Shown here one piece after another: positions 15,165 through 24,278 of a DNA stretch of 64,000 bases; the stretch's first letter is position 1, and each line of letters starts with the position of its first letter. The notes below the pieces were generated by a model that ran no database searches, was not told the origin of the DNA, and saw nothing but the letters and a program-made list of their open reading frames with translations. This stretch comes from JBJXHN01 sp046233135 (GTDB taxonomy: Bacteria > Pseudomonadota > Alphaproteobacteria > Rhodospirillales > Rhodospirillaceae). Both the position numbers and the translations under genes were made by a program. The DNA is taken from contig JBJXHN010000013.1 of NCBI GenBank assembly GCA_046233135.1, positions 1 through 64,000 on the forward strand. The letters are read 5' to 3'.

Positions 15165-17113
15165 CCGGCGATTCCCTGGTAAAGGCGCGGCAGGGCCTTG
15201 GACAGGCGTGGCAGGTCACAGACAATGGCATAGCGCCCCCGGCCGAACAGGGCCGGAAAGTAATCCCGCGCCTCGGCATCCACGGTTACGCCGAAAACGG
15301 ACAGACCCTTCCGCCGCGCCTCGCCGATGGCATGACGGCTGTCCTCGATCCCGAACCGGCCCTCGTAATGGTCGATATCGTTAGGCTTGCCGTCGGTCAG
15401 CACCAGCAGCAGGCGTTTCCCATGGGGCCGCTTTTCCAGCAGGGACGCCACATGGCGGACGGCGGCGCCCATGCGGGTGTAGTACCCGGGTTTCAGGGCC
15501 GCGACCCGGCGCAGGACGCGGTCGCCGAAGGGCTCCTCGAAGTCCTTGACCGTCTGCACCCGCACCCAGTCGCGCCGCCGCGAGGTAAACGTGAAAACCG
15601 CGTTCTCATCGCCGCAGGCATTGAGCCCCGACAGGAACACCGACAGGGCTTCCTTTTCCACATCCAGCACCCGCCTGTTATCGATCCAGGCGTCCGTGGA
15701 CAGCGAAACGTCCATCAGCACGGCAACGGACAGGTCCCGGGCGGTCGCCCGGGTCTTCTGGTAGACGCGGTCGCCGACCGTGCCATTGGCGACCAGGTCC
15801 ACCCGGGCGCGCACCAGGGCTTCCAGGTCCAGGTCATCGCCGTCCGCCTGGGCGCGGTGGGTGACCATGCGCGGGCGCAGGGCCTCGAACTGGCGGCGGA
15901 CCCGGGTGATCAGACGCCGCGCGGTCTCGTCGGGAACCCAGGTCTCCCCTTCCTCGCCCGCGGACCCGGCCAGGACACGGCAGTGGTCCGGCAACAGGAT
16001 TTCCCGCCGGTAGTCCCATTCCGGATAGGTCCCGCCCCCCGAAAGGGCTGTTCCGGTCACGGCGTCCGGGGGCAGGTCCAGGTCCAGACGGATCCGCGCC
16101 GCACTTTTCTTGCGGTGGGGGGAGACGGTGATCTCCTCCATGTCGTCAGCGGCCTTGCGGGCGTTCTGCTCGTCCTCGTCGTCGTCCCCCCGGTTGACGT
16201 TGACCATTTCGGCCAGCATCAGGATCTTTTCCATGCGATTGAGGATCATCGGGTCGTCCCGATCCGCCCGGTCCTGGGTGTCGCGCCGGGCCTTGCGCTT
16301 GCGGCGGTCCTCCGCCCCGCCGGCCCCGTCCTCTTCCCCCGCCTCTTCGCCTTCGTCAGGGGCGCGGGCCTGGGTTGTCAGAGGCCGGACCTCGCCCCAC
16401 AGGGGCACGGGAAGGAACGGACGATAGCGGCGAGGAGCCTCCCACCGGGCGATATCCCGGTCTCCGGTTTCCGGAGAGACGACCAGGTCGTACAACGGAC
16501 CGGCAGCGCCGGCGGGACGCTGGTTCCGCAGCAGTCCGTCCACGCAGCCCTCCACCAGCGCCTCCAGGCGCGCCAGCGGGCGGCGGGGCCTGATCGAGGC
16601 TATCCCGTCGCACAAGGCGGCGTGGGGGGCCTTCAGTCCGGGAAAGGCGGCGAGGGTGGCCGCCGTGGCCCGATGGGCATGGACCAGGGCGCGCAGGTCC
16701 CGCCGCAAGGGATCTCCATCCCGGTCCGGCGCCGGCGGCGTGGCCACGGCGAAAAAGGCGGCGAGCCAGAGATACAGGGTCCGGTTGCGTCCGGCGTCGG
16801 GAAACAGAGCGATGGTCTCGGGCAGCCGCATGGCCGAGTCCGACAGGCTGGCGGCGGGCAGCGTCTCGGCCGCCATGCCGAGGCGCTGGCGCCAGGTCAG
16901 CCGGTGTCCGCTTTCCTCGGCGCCGGAGGCCGACAGCTCGACCGCGGCGGACCCGCCCAGGCCCCGGAAGAAGACCGCCAGCATGGTCCGCAGGTCGGCC
17001 AGGGTGACGGCGGCCTCGGGATGGGAAGGATAGCTGGGACAGTCTCCGACCAGACGGTGCCAGGCCCAGCCGACCTGCTCCTCCATTTCCAGGACTTTCC
17101 ACATGGCGCTCAT
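15161..17113 (-). CDS. norD: NorD, von Willebrand factor A domain activation protein
   Basis: 650-residue cytoplasmic protein with a C-terminal VWA domain. The MIDAS metal site begins SVAVLMDVSLSTDAW, with a later threonine in RMGAAVRHVAS and an aspartate in LLLVLTDGKPND. A charged acidic linker lies in the middle. NorD works with the MoxR-type ATPase NorQ to activate NorCB, probably by inserting iron. The ATG at 17113 overlaps the norQ stop (ATGA) and starts the conserved MWKVLEMEEQVG region. Its end overlaps norE. Confidence 0.92.
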   Translation of the reverse strand: MSAMWKVLEMEEQVGWAWHRLVGDCPSYPSHPEAAVTLADLRTMLAVFFRGLGGSAAVELSASGAEESGHRLTWRQRLGMAAETLPAASLSDSAMRLPETIALFPDAGRNRTLYLWLAAFFAVATPPAPDRDGDPLRRDLRALVHAHRATAATLAAFPGLKAPHAALCDGIASIRPRRPLARLEALVEGCVDGLLRNQRPAGAAGPLYDLVVSPETGDRDIARWEAPRRYRPFLPVPLWGEVRPLTTQARAPDEGEEAGEEDGAGGAEDRRKRKARRDTQDRADRDDPMILNRMEKILMLAEMVNVNRGDDDEDEQNARKAADDMEEITVSPHRKKSAARIRLDLDLPPDAVTGTALSGGGTYPEWDYRREILLPDHCRVLAGSAGEEGETWVPDETARRLITRVRRQFEALRPRMVTHRAQADGDDLDLEALVRARVDLVANGTVGDRVYQKTRATARDLSVAVLMDVSLSTDAWIDNRRVLDVEKEALSVFLSGLNACGDENAVFTFTSRRRDWVRVQTVKDFEEPFGDRVLRRVAALKPGYYTRMGAAVRHVASLLEKRPHGKRLLLVLTDGKPNDIDHYEGRFGIEDSRHAIGEARRKGLSVFGVTVDAEARDYFPALFGRGRYAIVCDLPRLSKALPRLYQGIAG

Positions 17114-17928
17114 CCCAGGATGGCGGAGATGGCTTCCATCAGCCCCGCCTTCACGTCGGCATCGTCGGAAAGCGGCTCGACGATGGCGGCGCGCACCGCC
17201 TCGCGGACAGGCCGTCCGGCCTTGATGAGAATGGCGCAATAGACCAGCAGGCGCGTGGAGGCGGCTTCCTCCAGGTCGGCCCCCGCCATGCCGCGAACCC
17301 GCCCGGCCAGCCGCACCAGCAAGGCGGCCGTGTCCCGGTCCACGCCGCTTTCGCTGACGACCACATCGGTTTCCAGATCGGGGGCCGGATAGCCGAAGTC
17401 GAAGGCCAGGAACCGCTGACGGGTGGAGGGCTTCAGGCTTTTCAGCACGTTCTGGTACCCCGGGTTATAGGATACCACCAGCATGAAGGACGGCGGCGCC
17501 GCCAGCAGTTCGCCGGTGCGCTCCAGTGGCAGCATCCGGCGGTCGTCGGTCAGGGGGTGAAGCACGACGGTGACATCCTTGCGGGCTTCCACCACTTCAT
17601 CCAGGTAGCAGATTCCTCCCTCGCGGACCGCCCGGGTCAGGGGACCGTCCACCCAGACCGTTTCCCCGCCCTTCAGCAGGTAGCGGCCGGTCAGGTCCGC
17701 CGCCGTCAGGTCATCGTGGCAGGCAACGGTATAGAGCGGCAGACCCAGGCGGGCGGCCATATGGGCGACGAACCGGGTCTTGCCACAGCCCGTCGGTCCC
17801 TTGAGCAGCAGTGGCAGACCATGGCGCTGGGCCTGTTCGAACAGGGCGATTTCCTCGCCCTGCGGAAGGTAGAAGGGATGCTCGCCGGTCGCGGCAGCGG
17901 GGGTATCGGACTTCGAGGCGTCGCGCAT
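17110..17928 (-). CDS. norQ: NorQ, MoxR-type AAA ATPase
   Basis: 272-residue AAA+ ATPase. The Walker A motif is LLKGPTGCGKTRF near residue 43, Walker B is GGICYLDEVVEAR near residue 105, and the sensor region is MLVVSYNPGYQN near residue 155. It drives the remodelling step that loads the non-heme iron of nitric oxide reductase, together with NorD. The ATG at 17928 has GGGAGGA five bases upstream. It follows norB after 108 bp that contain a strong hairpin. Confidence 0.93.
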   Translation of the reverse strand: MRDASKSDTPAAATGEHPFYLPQGEEIALFEQAQRHGLPLLLKGPTGCGKTRFVAHMAARLGLPLYTVACHDDLTAADLTGRYLLKGGETVWVDGPLTRAVREGGICYLDEVVEARKDVTVVLHPLTDDRRMLPLERTGELLAAPPSFMLVVSYNPGYQNVLKSLKPSTRQRFLAFDFGYPAPDLETDVVVSESGVDRDTAALLVRLAGRVRGMAGADLEEAASTRLLVYCAILIKAGRPVREAVRAAIVEPLSDDADVKAGLMEAISAILG

Positions 17929-17979
17929 GACATCCTCCCAGAAGGACAAAGGGACCATCGGGTCGGCAAGGACGAAGGG

Positions 17980-18026
17980 GGCGCCCCACCCTGCGGGGGA
18001 GATGAAGAACCGCAGGGCGGGGCGCC
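17980..18026 (-). promoter_or_regulatory. Hairpin in the norB-norQ intergenic RNA
   Basis: Two 17-nt arms (17980-17996 and 18010-18026) pair fully on the minus-strand transcript, with one G-U pair, around a 13-nt loop. No T-run follows on that strand, so it is more like a processing or stabilising hairpin than a full terminator. It would protect norCB mRNA and lower norQDEF. Confidence 0.65.
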
Positions 18027-18036
18027 GTCCCGCCGG

Positions 18037-19383
18037 TCACTCGGCGGGTTGGGGTGTGCCGTTCACGGCCCGGGCCAGGCGGCTTCCGGGAACGGCAAGG
18101 CTGTAGATGATCAGGGCGACACCCAGCAGAACCACCACCCCGGCCCCCAGGCGGTACCAGAAGAAGAGGGCAATCTCGTCCTGGACCTCCATGTAGGCCA
18201 TGCCCATGACCCGCTGCAGGTGGGTCTGCACCACGCCCGCGAACGTCAGGGTGAAGGTCATGAAGCACATGGCAGACGTGGTCAGCCAGAAGCCCCACAT
18301 GTTCAGGGCCTGGTTATAGACGTCCCGCTTCAGCAGAGAGGGCATGGCGTAGGTCATGACGGCGATGTTCAGCATCACATAGGCGCCATAGAAGGCCAGA
18401 TGGCCATGGGCGGCGGTGACCTGGGTGCCGTGGGTGTAGTAGTTGACCGGTGCCAGCGTATGCATGAAGCCCCAGACCCCGGCGCCGAGGAAGGCGACGG
18501 TGGCGGTGCCCAGGGACCACAGAAGCGCGGCCTTGTTGGGGTGCTTCCGCCCGCCCTTCCAGACCATATAGAAGGTGAAGATCACCATGGCGAAGAAGGG
18601 AACCACTTCCAGGGTGGAGAAGATCGAGCCGATCCACTGCCAGTACCCGGGGGTCCCGATCCAGTAGTAGTGGTGGCCGGTGCCCAGGATCCCGGTGAAC
18701 AGCGACAGGCCTACGATCACATAGAGCCATTTTTCCACCACCTCGCGGTCGACACCGGTCAGCTTGATCATCAGGAACGCCAGGATGGCGGCCATGATCA
18801 GTTCCCACACGCCTTCGACCCACAGATGGACGACCCACCACCAGTACATCTTGTCCAGCGACAGGTTGCCCGGATTGTAGAAGGCGAACAGGAAGAAGAT
18901 GGCGACGAACCACAGGCCCAGCAGCAGCACGTTGGCCACCGCCGTCTTGCGCCCCTTCAGCAGGGTCATGGTGCAGTTGTAGAGGAACATCAAAGCGACG
19001 ATAACGATGCCCACCTTGATGAGCAGCGGCTGTTCCAGAAACTCCCGCCCCTCGTGGATGCCCAGCAGGTATCCGACCACGGTCACCAGCGCGGCGACGA
19101 AGAAGATCCAGAACTGGGCGATGGCCAGGCGCGGACTGTGCAGTTCGGTCTCCGTCTCCTCCGGCAGCAGGTAGTAGGTGGATCCCATGAACCCCATCAG
19201 CAGCCAGACGACCAGGGCATTGGTGTGGATCATGCGGATGACGTTGAAGGGCACCAGGTCTGCCAGCAGGTTGGGCAGGACATAGACGGTTCCGGCCAGG
19301 ACGCCCACGGCCACCTGCACGAGAAAGAGGACGAGCGCCCCGCCGAAATAGTAGAGGGCGACCCTCTGGGATTGGTAGGTCAT
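18037..19383 (-). CDS. norB: Nitric oxide reductase large subunit NorB (cNor type)
   Basis: 448-residue catalytic subunit with twelve membrane helices. It reduces two nitric oxide molecules to nitrous oxide using electrons from NorC. Heme and non-heme iron histidines are visible in IRMIHTNALVVWLLMGFMG, WWVVHLWVEGVWELI, GTGHHYYWIG and VTAAHGHLAFYGAYVM. The length is that of short cytochrome-c-dependent enzymes, not the fused quinol-dependent qNor. It follows norC by 25 bp and precedes a hairpin and norQ. Confidence 0.96.
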   Translation of the reverse strand: MTYQSQRVALYYFGGALVLFLVQVAVGVLAGTVYVLPNLLADLVPFNVIRMIHTNALVVWLLMGFMGSTYYLLPEETETELHSPRLAIAQFWIFFVAALVTVVGYLLGIHEGREFLEQPLLIKVGIVIVALMFLYNCTMTLLKGRKTAVANVLLLGLWFVAIFFLFAFYNPGNLSLDKMYWWWVVHLWVEGVWELIMAAILAFLMIKLTGVDREVVEKWLYVIVGLSLFTGILGTGHHYYWIGTPGYWQWIGSIFSTLEVVPFFAMVIFTFYMVWKGGRKHPNKAALLWSLGTATVAFLGAGVWGFMHTLAPVNYYTHGTQVTAAHGHLAFYGAYVMLNIAVMTYAMPSLLKRDVYNQALNMWGFWLTTSAMCFMTFTLTFAGVVQTHLQRVMGMAYMEVQDEIALFFWYRLGAGVVVLLGVALIIYSLAVPGSRLARAVNGTPQPAE

Positions 19384-19408
19384 TGGTAAATCTCCGCTCC
19401 TCGCGTTA

Positions 19409-19861
19409 TCAACCGGCGTCGGTCGGCGGCCAGTCCTGGTCGTCGATCTCGCTTGTCCATTTCAGGAAGTCGATCAGGTCATCGAGTTCCTGGTCGGTCA
19501 GGTTGAACTGGGGCATCTGACGGCGGCCCTCTATGCCCGTGGGCATGGCGGCGAACCACCCTTTCAGGGCCTCGCGCGCGCCTTCGGGATCATCCGCTCC
19601 ACCGAACCGGTTCCACACGTTGGACAGCTCCGGCGCGAAGTACGCCCCTTCGCCCATGATGGTGTGGCAGTTGATGCAGGAGTGCTTTTCCCAAATGCCC
19701 TTGCCGCGCACCACCGCTTCGGTCAGGCGGTCGTTGTTCGACGACGTGCCGAGGATGTAGGTGTGGCTGTGGGCCACCAGGGCGATGAAAATCGCCAGGA
19801 AAAACAGCGTGCCCCCATAGAATATGTTCCGGGCCGCCGATTTTGTGAGTCGTTCGGACAT
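19409..19861 (-). CDS. norC: Nitric oxide reductase cytochrome c subunit NorC
   Basis: 150-residue membrane-anchored cytochrome. One N-terminal helix (about residues 14-32) is followed by a periplasmic domain with the heme site CINCH at residues 62-66, then GEGAYFAPELSNVWNR and the methionine ligand in RQMPQFNLTDQE. It passes electrons from periplasmic cytochromes to NorB. The ATG at 19861 gives the family start MSERLTKSAARNIFYGG. A weak TTGAT-N4-GGCAA match lies 39 bp upstream but is too close to the start to call. Confidence 0.95.
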   Translation of the reverse strand: MSERLTKSAARNIFYGGTLFFLAIFIALVAHSHTYILGTSSNNDRLTEAVVRGKGIWEKHSCINCHTIMGEGAYFAPELSNVWNRFGGADDPEGAREALKGWFAAMPTGIEGRRQMPQFNLTDQELDDLIDFLKWTSEIDDQDWPPTDAG

Positions 19862-19976
19862 GGTTCTCGGTTCCCAAGGTCGTTGTCCACGGTGAGCCGT
19901 TGATGACCGGCAAGCGGGACCGGGCTTCCCTCCCGTGCCATCCCCCGAAGCGGGCATCCCGCCCCTCACCCGACAA

Positions 19977-20837
19977 TCAATCAGCCGGACGCAACCCTAT
20001 GCGAAGGGGGACGGCCGGGCCTTGACTCTGGATAAGCCGCCGGACAATTCCCCGACCGGTGCACTGGGGCATGGCCGGCACATTCTCCAGCAGGTCCTTG
20101 GCGGCCACCGCCATGGCCTGGGGCATGCTCAAGGGTGAAAGGAAACGGATATGGCGGCCCCCTATGGCCACTGTCGGCCCCAGGCCGTCCGGAGTTCCCA
20201 GCGGGGTGTCCCGGGGGAGGCCGAAGGCGGCAGGAACATCGGCCCGGACATGCCGGCCCCGGCCGGCGAACAGGCACGCCACGACCACGCGGGGGCCAAG
20301 ATCCAGATCAGGCCACTGGGAGAGGGCGGGAGGATGGTCCAGGAAGACGGTGACCGCGCGCCGGCTCTTCCCCCGCGCCGCGAGGGTTTCGGCCAGGGCC
20401 GCCAGGGGAGCATTCCCCGTTTCCGGTCCGGCGCAGCCATGGGCGACGACCAGAAGGTCGGATGTCCCCCCATCCGTCTCCGCCTGGGCCAGGGCCGTGG
20501 CGATCACATCGGCCACGCCCGGGGCCATGCCGAGGGGCGGTGTGATGAGCAGACGCAGGTGACCGGCATGGCGGGCCACCACCTCGGGAATGAGCGTCCG
20601 GGTGAAAACGCCATCCGCGGAAAAATGAGGCAGCAGGATCACCCGGCTTCCCGGTTCCAATCCTTCCAGAACCGGGGCGAGGCCGCGCGGACCCCGCATG
20701 AAGGCGGGAACCACCCGCAAGCCAACCAGGAGCCGGGACAGACACGCGGCGAGAGCCAGGGTGGGCAGAACCGCGTCCTGGTCCTTGGTCGAGCCGTGAC
20801 CAACCACCACGACGGTTGCATCGGAAAGCAGGGACAT
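19977..20837 (-). CDS. CbiX/SirB-like chelatase domain protein
   Basis: 286-residue protein with two alpha/beta halves typical of class II chelatases. The first begins VVVVGHGSTKDQD, with the catalytic histidine, and carries LPHFSADGVFTRTLIPEV; the second begins LLVVAHGCAGPETGN. It is about twice the length of single-domain CbiX and lacks a Cys-rich or His-rich tail. Sitting at the end of the nir operon, it could insert iron into sirohydrochlorin to make siroheme, the precursor used by NirDLGH. A cobalt role cannot be excluded. The ATG at 20837 has GGAGGT upstream. Confidence 0.75.
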   Translation of the reverse strand: MSLLSDATVVVVGHGSTKDQDAVLPTLALAACLSRLLVGLRVVPAFMRGPRGLAPVLEGLEPGSRVILLPHFSADGVFTRTLIPEVVARHAGHLRLLITPPLGMAPGVADVIATALAQAETDGGTSDLLVVAHGCAGPETGNAPLAALAETLAARGKSRRAVTVFLDHPPALSQWPDLDLGPRVVVACLFAGRGRHVRADVPAAFGLPRDTPLGTPDGLGPTVAIGGRHIRFLSPLSMPQAMAVAAKDLLENVPAMPQCTGRGIVRRLIQSQGPAVPLRIGLRPAD

Positions 20838-20936
20838 GACCGGAACCTCCGGGATCGGGGAGTCGTGCCCGTCGAGCATCCGTGGAACGGCTCCCCGGGA
20901 CCTTGACGCGGGGTAACCCGTTCGCCGGAAATCCGG

Positions 20937-22508
20937 TCAGTGACTGGTCCCTTCCTCGTACCGGATCTTGTTCGCCACGTTGTATTTGCCCACGGGCCGC
21001 CGCATGGGAATCCGGGCGACCTCCTGCAGGCTTTCCGCGTCGTACACCAGCAGGGCTCCGTCGTCTTCCATCACCGAGATCAGGACATACCGGCCATCCC
21101 TGGTGAATTCCGCATGGGCCACCGTCTTGCCCGGGGCGGGCCGCAGGGTCGCGACAATCTCCAGCGTCGCCTTGTCGATCACATGGACCGCGTCCCGGTC
21201 GGGGCCGAAGAAAACGTCCGCGAATATGTGGGAGCTGCGTTCGTGGCCCCGCAAAAAGAAGCCGGGGCCAAGGGTCTCCAGCTCCTTGACCAGCGTCCAG
21301 CGTCCCATCTCGATCACGGAAATCTTGTTTTCCCGCAGGTTGGGCGAGGCCATCACCCGGGTTCCGTTCCAGTCGAAGGTCATCCCGGAACCAAGGTGGG
21401 GCATCCCGCTCAGGGGCATGTCGGCCACCTTCCGGCCGACGAACAGGTTGACCACCTGGCCGTTCGCCCCATTGCGGGCTGCCCCCATCACATGCTGGTA
21501 GGCCTGATCGAAGAAGAAGTCGTCCAGATAGTCGTCCAGCTTGATCCGCCGCACGGAGAACACGCCGTCCTGCACATCCAGAGCCTCCACCATGCCGGGC
21601 TCGTAGGTGTGCACCAGACCCGGATAGAACGGCTTCAGGGGTTTGACATAAGGAATTTCCCAGATTTCCGGCAGATCCTTGAGAGCCACGATGAAGCTGT
21701 TCCGGGGCGGCGCGGCGTAGACGGCGGACACCCGGCTTTCCTTGCCGCCATCCCCGAGCACGGGAATGGACAGCCGGGGCGTCAGGTCCCGCGCATCGAG
21801 GATGACCACCGAGGCCGGCAGGGTATTGCCCACGGCGATCCACCGCCCGTCCCCGGACACCGCGATGTTCCGCGTGTTGATGCCCGCGCGGACCTCGGCG
21901 ACGGACCGGAGGCTCCACATGTCGTACATGGCCACCCAGCCGTCCCGGCTGGCCATATAGGCGAACCGGCCGGAAGGGTCGTACTTGATCCCCCCGTGCA
22001 GGGCGAACCTGCTGGGGAACCGGTCGATCACCGTGAACCGGTCACCATCGAGGATGGAGACATGGTGATCACCGCTTTCCACCACGGCGAACAAGTTCAT
22101 GGGATCCGAGTCATGGGTGGGGTGATCGGGCAGGCCGGCCGGATCCATGAGGACCCGGTGACTGGCCCTGATCTCCTCCATCCCCCACCGGGGGAGCGCC
22201 TTGGGGGGCCGGAACACCCAGTCGGCCAGATCCTCCGCTTCCTCCCGGGACAGCACCCCTTCAAACCCGGCCATCTGGCTGGCGGGACGTCCATGAAGGA
22301 TGACATCGACAGCCTGAGCCGGCTTCAGGCGGCCCAGGTTCTGCGGCAGCAGGGCGGGACCGAAGGCACCCAGCCGGTCCCCACCGTGGCAGGCGGCGCA
22401 ATGCTCCATGTAAAGGCGTTCAGCGTCGGCGGCCATGTCGGCGGCCATGCCCGGCAGAGCCCATGGGAGGGCGGCTCCCAGGACGGCGAGTCCGAAGATC
22501 CATCTCAT
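20937..22508 (-). CDS. nirN: NirN, cytochrome c and d1-binding dehydrogenase
   Basis: 523-residue periplasmic protein related to NirS. It has a signal peptide to about residue 22, a cytochrome c domain with CAACH at residues 37-41, then an eight-bladed propeller that binds dihydro-heme d1. The link RWGMEEIRASHRVLMDP resembles the NirS junction. NirN oxidises the propionate side chain to the acrylate of heme d1 and hands the cofactor to NirS. Its ATG overlaps the nirJ stop. It lies 99 bp before the chelatase gene. Confidence 0.9.
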   Translation of the reverse strand: MRWIFGLAVLGAALPWALPGMAADMAADAERLYMEHCAACHGGDRLGAFGPALLPQNLGRLKPAQAVDVILHGRPASQMAGFEGVLSREEAEDLADWVFRPPKALPRWGMEEIRASHRVLMDPAGLPDHPTHDSDPMNLFAVVESGDHHVSILDGDRFTVIDRFPSRFALHGGIKYDPSGRFAYMASRDGWVAMYDMWSLRSVAEVRAGINTRNIAVSGDGRWIAVGNTLPASVVILDARDLTPRLSIPVLGDGGKESRVSAVYAAPPRNSFIVALKDLPEIWEIPYVKPLKPFYPGLVHTYEPGMVEALDVQDGVFSVRRIKLDDYLDDFFFDQAYQHVMGAARNGANGQVVNLFVGRKVADMPLSGMPHLGSGMTFDWNGTRVMASPNLRENKISVIEMGRWTLVKELETLGPGFFLRGHERSSHIFADVFFGPDRDAVHVIDKATLEIVATLRPAPGKTVAHAEFTRDGRYVLISVMEDDGALLVYDAESLQEVARIPMRRPVGKYNVANKIRYEEGTSH

Positions 22509-23767
22509 GACCCGCCCCCCATCGCCGTGATCGGCGCCGGGCGGGGCGTGACTCCGAAAGGCAGCACCGCCGCCCGTTCCCGGTCCGATTCTCCGTCCAG
22601 GCCGATTTCCCCGTCGGTCAGATAACAGCCCGGATCCTCGGCCCAGGGATCGCCAGTCAGCTGATAGGCCCGGGTCCGCGTGTTGCCATTGCAGACCGGC
22701 AGATACCGGCAGAGGGCGCAGCGCCCGCCCACCGGCCGGGGCCGTTGCTTCAACCCGGCCATCAGCGGGTCGGACAGGTCAGCCCAGATCTCTCCGAAGG
22801 GGCGCGCCCGGACGGACCCCAGGGGGTGGGTCCACCACATGGTGTCCGGATGGACGATCCCCCGGTTGTCGATATTGGCCACTCCGACCCCAGAGGCATT
22901 TCCCCCCCAGGCCCGCAGTTTGGTCTCCAGCCGGCCGGCTCTTTCGGGAAAGCGCTCGCGTGCCCAAAGCAGCATGAAGATCGCGTCGGCGTCATTGTTT
23001 CCCGTCACATAGTCCCGCCCGGCCCCGGACAGGGTATCGGCCAGGCAGCGCTCCAGCACCGTTTCCATGACGACGCGGGACAGACGGTGGCGGGCATCCT
23101 CCGCCCGGTTATGGTTGCCCCGCCCGGCATAATTCAGGTGGGAAAAATATAGCTTGTCCACCTGCTCCCGCTCCGCCAGATCGAGAAGCCGCCCCAGATC
23201 CCGCACGGTATTTTCCGTGATGGTGAAGCGGAGCCCCACCTTCACCCCCTGCGCCTTGCAGGCCCGAAGCCCCGCCAGAGAGGCATCGAAAGCCCCGTCC
23301 TTGCGCCGGAACGCGTCATGGGTGTCCCGCAGGCCGTCCAGGCTGATCCCGACGTAGTCGTACCCCACGCGGGCGATCGCCTCGACGGCCGCATCGTCCA
23401 TCAGGGTTCCGTTGGACGACAGGCCCACATAGAACCCCATGTCCTTGGCGCGCGCACCGAGAACATGGATATCCGGCCGCATCAGCGGCTCGCCGCCGGA
23501 CAGGATCAGCACGCCGACCCCCGCAGCGCGCAGATCGTCCATCACCCGGACCACGGTGTCGGTGTCCAGTTCGCCGGAAAAGTCGGCATCAGCAGAAGAG
23601 CTGTAGCAATGGCGGCAGGACAGATTGCAACGGCGGATCAGGTTCCAGATCACCACCGGTCCCCGCCGCCGGGATGGAGCGGGGGGCGGGACCGTGCGGG
23701 GACGCCCCGGCCGGGTCCCGGCGGGGACGGACACAAGATCCTTCATGTAGTGAGACATGCGAAACAT
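22505..23767 (-). CDS. nirJ: NirJ, radical SAM enzyme of heme d1 synthesis
   Basis: 420-residue radical SAM protein. The iron-sulfur motif CNLSCRHC lies at residues 47-54, followed by ILSGGEPLMRPD (SAM binding). The C-terminal SPASM-like cysteines are in CALCRYLPVCNGN and DPGCYLTD. It replaces two propionate groups of didecarboxysiroheme by oxo groups. The ATG at 23767 has GAGGAAG upstream and gives the family start MSHYMKDL nearby. It is 10 bp after nirH and overlaps nirN. Confidence 0.94.
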   Translation of the reverse strand: MFRMSHYMKDLVSVPAGTRPGRPRTVPPPAPSRRRGPVVIWNLIRRCNLSCRHCYSSSADADFSGELDTDTVVRVMDDLRAAGVGVLILSGGEPLMRPDIHVLGARAKDMGFYVGLSSNGTLMDDAAVEAIARVGYDYVGISLDGLRDTHDAFRRKDGAFDASLAGLRACKAQGVKVGLRFTITENTVRDLGRLLDLAEREQVDKLYFSHLNYAGRGNHNRAEDARHRLSRVVMETVLERCLADTLSGAGRDYVTGNNDADAIFMLLWARERFPERAGRLETKLRAWGGNASGVGVANIDNRGIVHPDTMWWTHPLGSVRARPFGEIWADLSDPLMAGLKQRPRPVGGRCALCRYLPVCNGNTRTRAYQLTGDPWAEDPGCYLTDGEIGLDGESDRERAAVLPFGVTPRPAPITAMGGGS

Positions 23768-23777
23768 GGCGGCTTCC

Positions 23778-24278
23778 TCACCGGTTCCGGGCAAAAGCGC
23801 GAAGGCCGGTTTTCTTGAGTACACGCGTGGAATAGAGGATCTCCCCGCCCCGCGACGCCGCCCCCAGCAAGGCGCCGATCCGGCCGGCCAGGGCATCGGT
23901 CTCCTCCCGGTTCCGCCCATGGACCATGGCGAAGAGGTTGTAGGGCCACAGCTCCGGACTCCGCGGGCGCAGGTAGCAGTGGGACACGAACGGCAGACGG
24001 CCCACCGCGTCGCCCAGATCCATGACCCGGCTGTCCTCCACGTCCCAGACGGTCATGCCGTTGGCCCGGTACCCCAGACGATAGTGGTTGGGCACGGCGC
24101 CGATGCGACGGATGCGCCCGTCGTCGAGCATGGCTTGCAGGCGGGCGATCACTTCGGCCTCCGGGAGTCCGAGACGCTCGGCAATCACCGCATAGGGGGC
24201 GGGAAGCAGGGGCAATCCCGCCCCGGTCTCGGCGACCAGGGCGCGGTCGAGCGGGTCCATGGCGGGACGCGCGGTCAT
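23778..24278 (-). CDS. nirH: NirH, siroheme decarboxylase subunit (Lrp/AsnC fold)
   Basis: 166-residue protein with an AsnC-like winged helix (VIAERLGLPEAEVIARLQAML) and an alpha/beta ligand domain carrying LWPYNLFAMVHGRNRE. It shares WPYN and VHGR marks with the gene two places upstream (nirL), and these pair with the NirD/NirG type in a decarboxylase complex. Together they remove two acetate carboxyls from siroheme. The name follows gene order nirDLGHJ. Its start overlaps the previous stop (ATGA). Confidence 0.85.
   Translation of the reverse strand: MTARPAMDPLDRALVAETGAGLPLLPAPYAVIAERLGLPEAEVIARLQAMLDDGRIRRIGAVPNHYRLGYRANGMTVWDVEDSRVMDLGDAVGRLPFVSHCYLRPRSPELWPYNLFAMVHGRNREETDALAGRIGALLGAASRGGEILYSTRVLKKTGLRAFARNR

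Noticed and set aside
15107..17242. Open frame of 711 codons on the plus strand opposite norD
   Set aside because: It is the complement of a clear norD gene in GC-rich DNA, has low-complexity Gly/Arg/Gln composition and no recognisable domain.
17557..19389. Open frame of 610 codons on the plus strand opposite norB and norQ
   Set aside because: Antisense to well-supported genes, rich in H, Q, D and G as expected from reversed membrane-protein codons; no ribosome site or motif.
19900..19913. FNR-type site TTGAT-N4-GGCAA before norC
   Set aside because: One half-site is poor, and its centre would put the transcript start only about 4 bp before the norC start codon.
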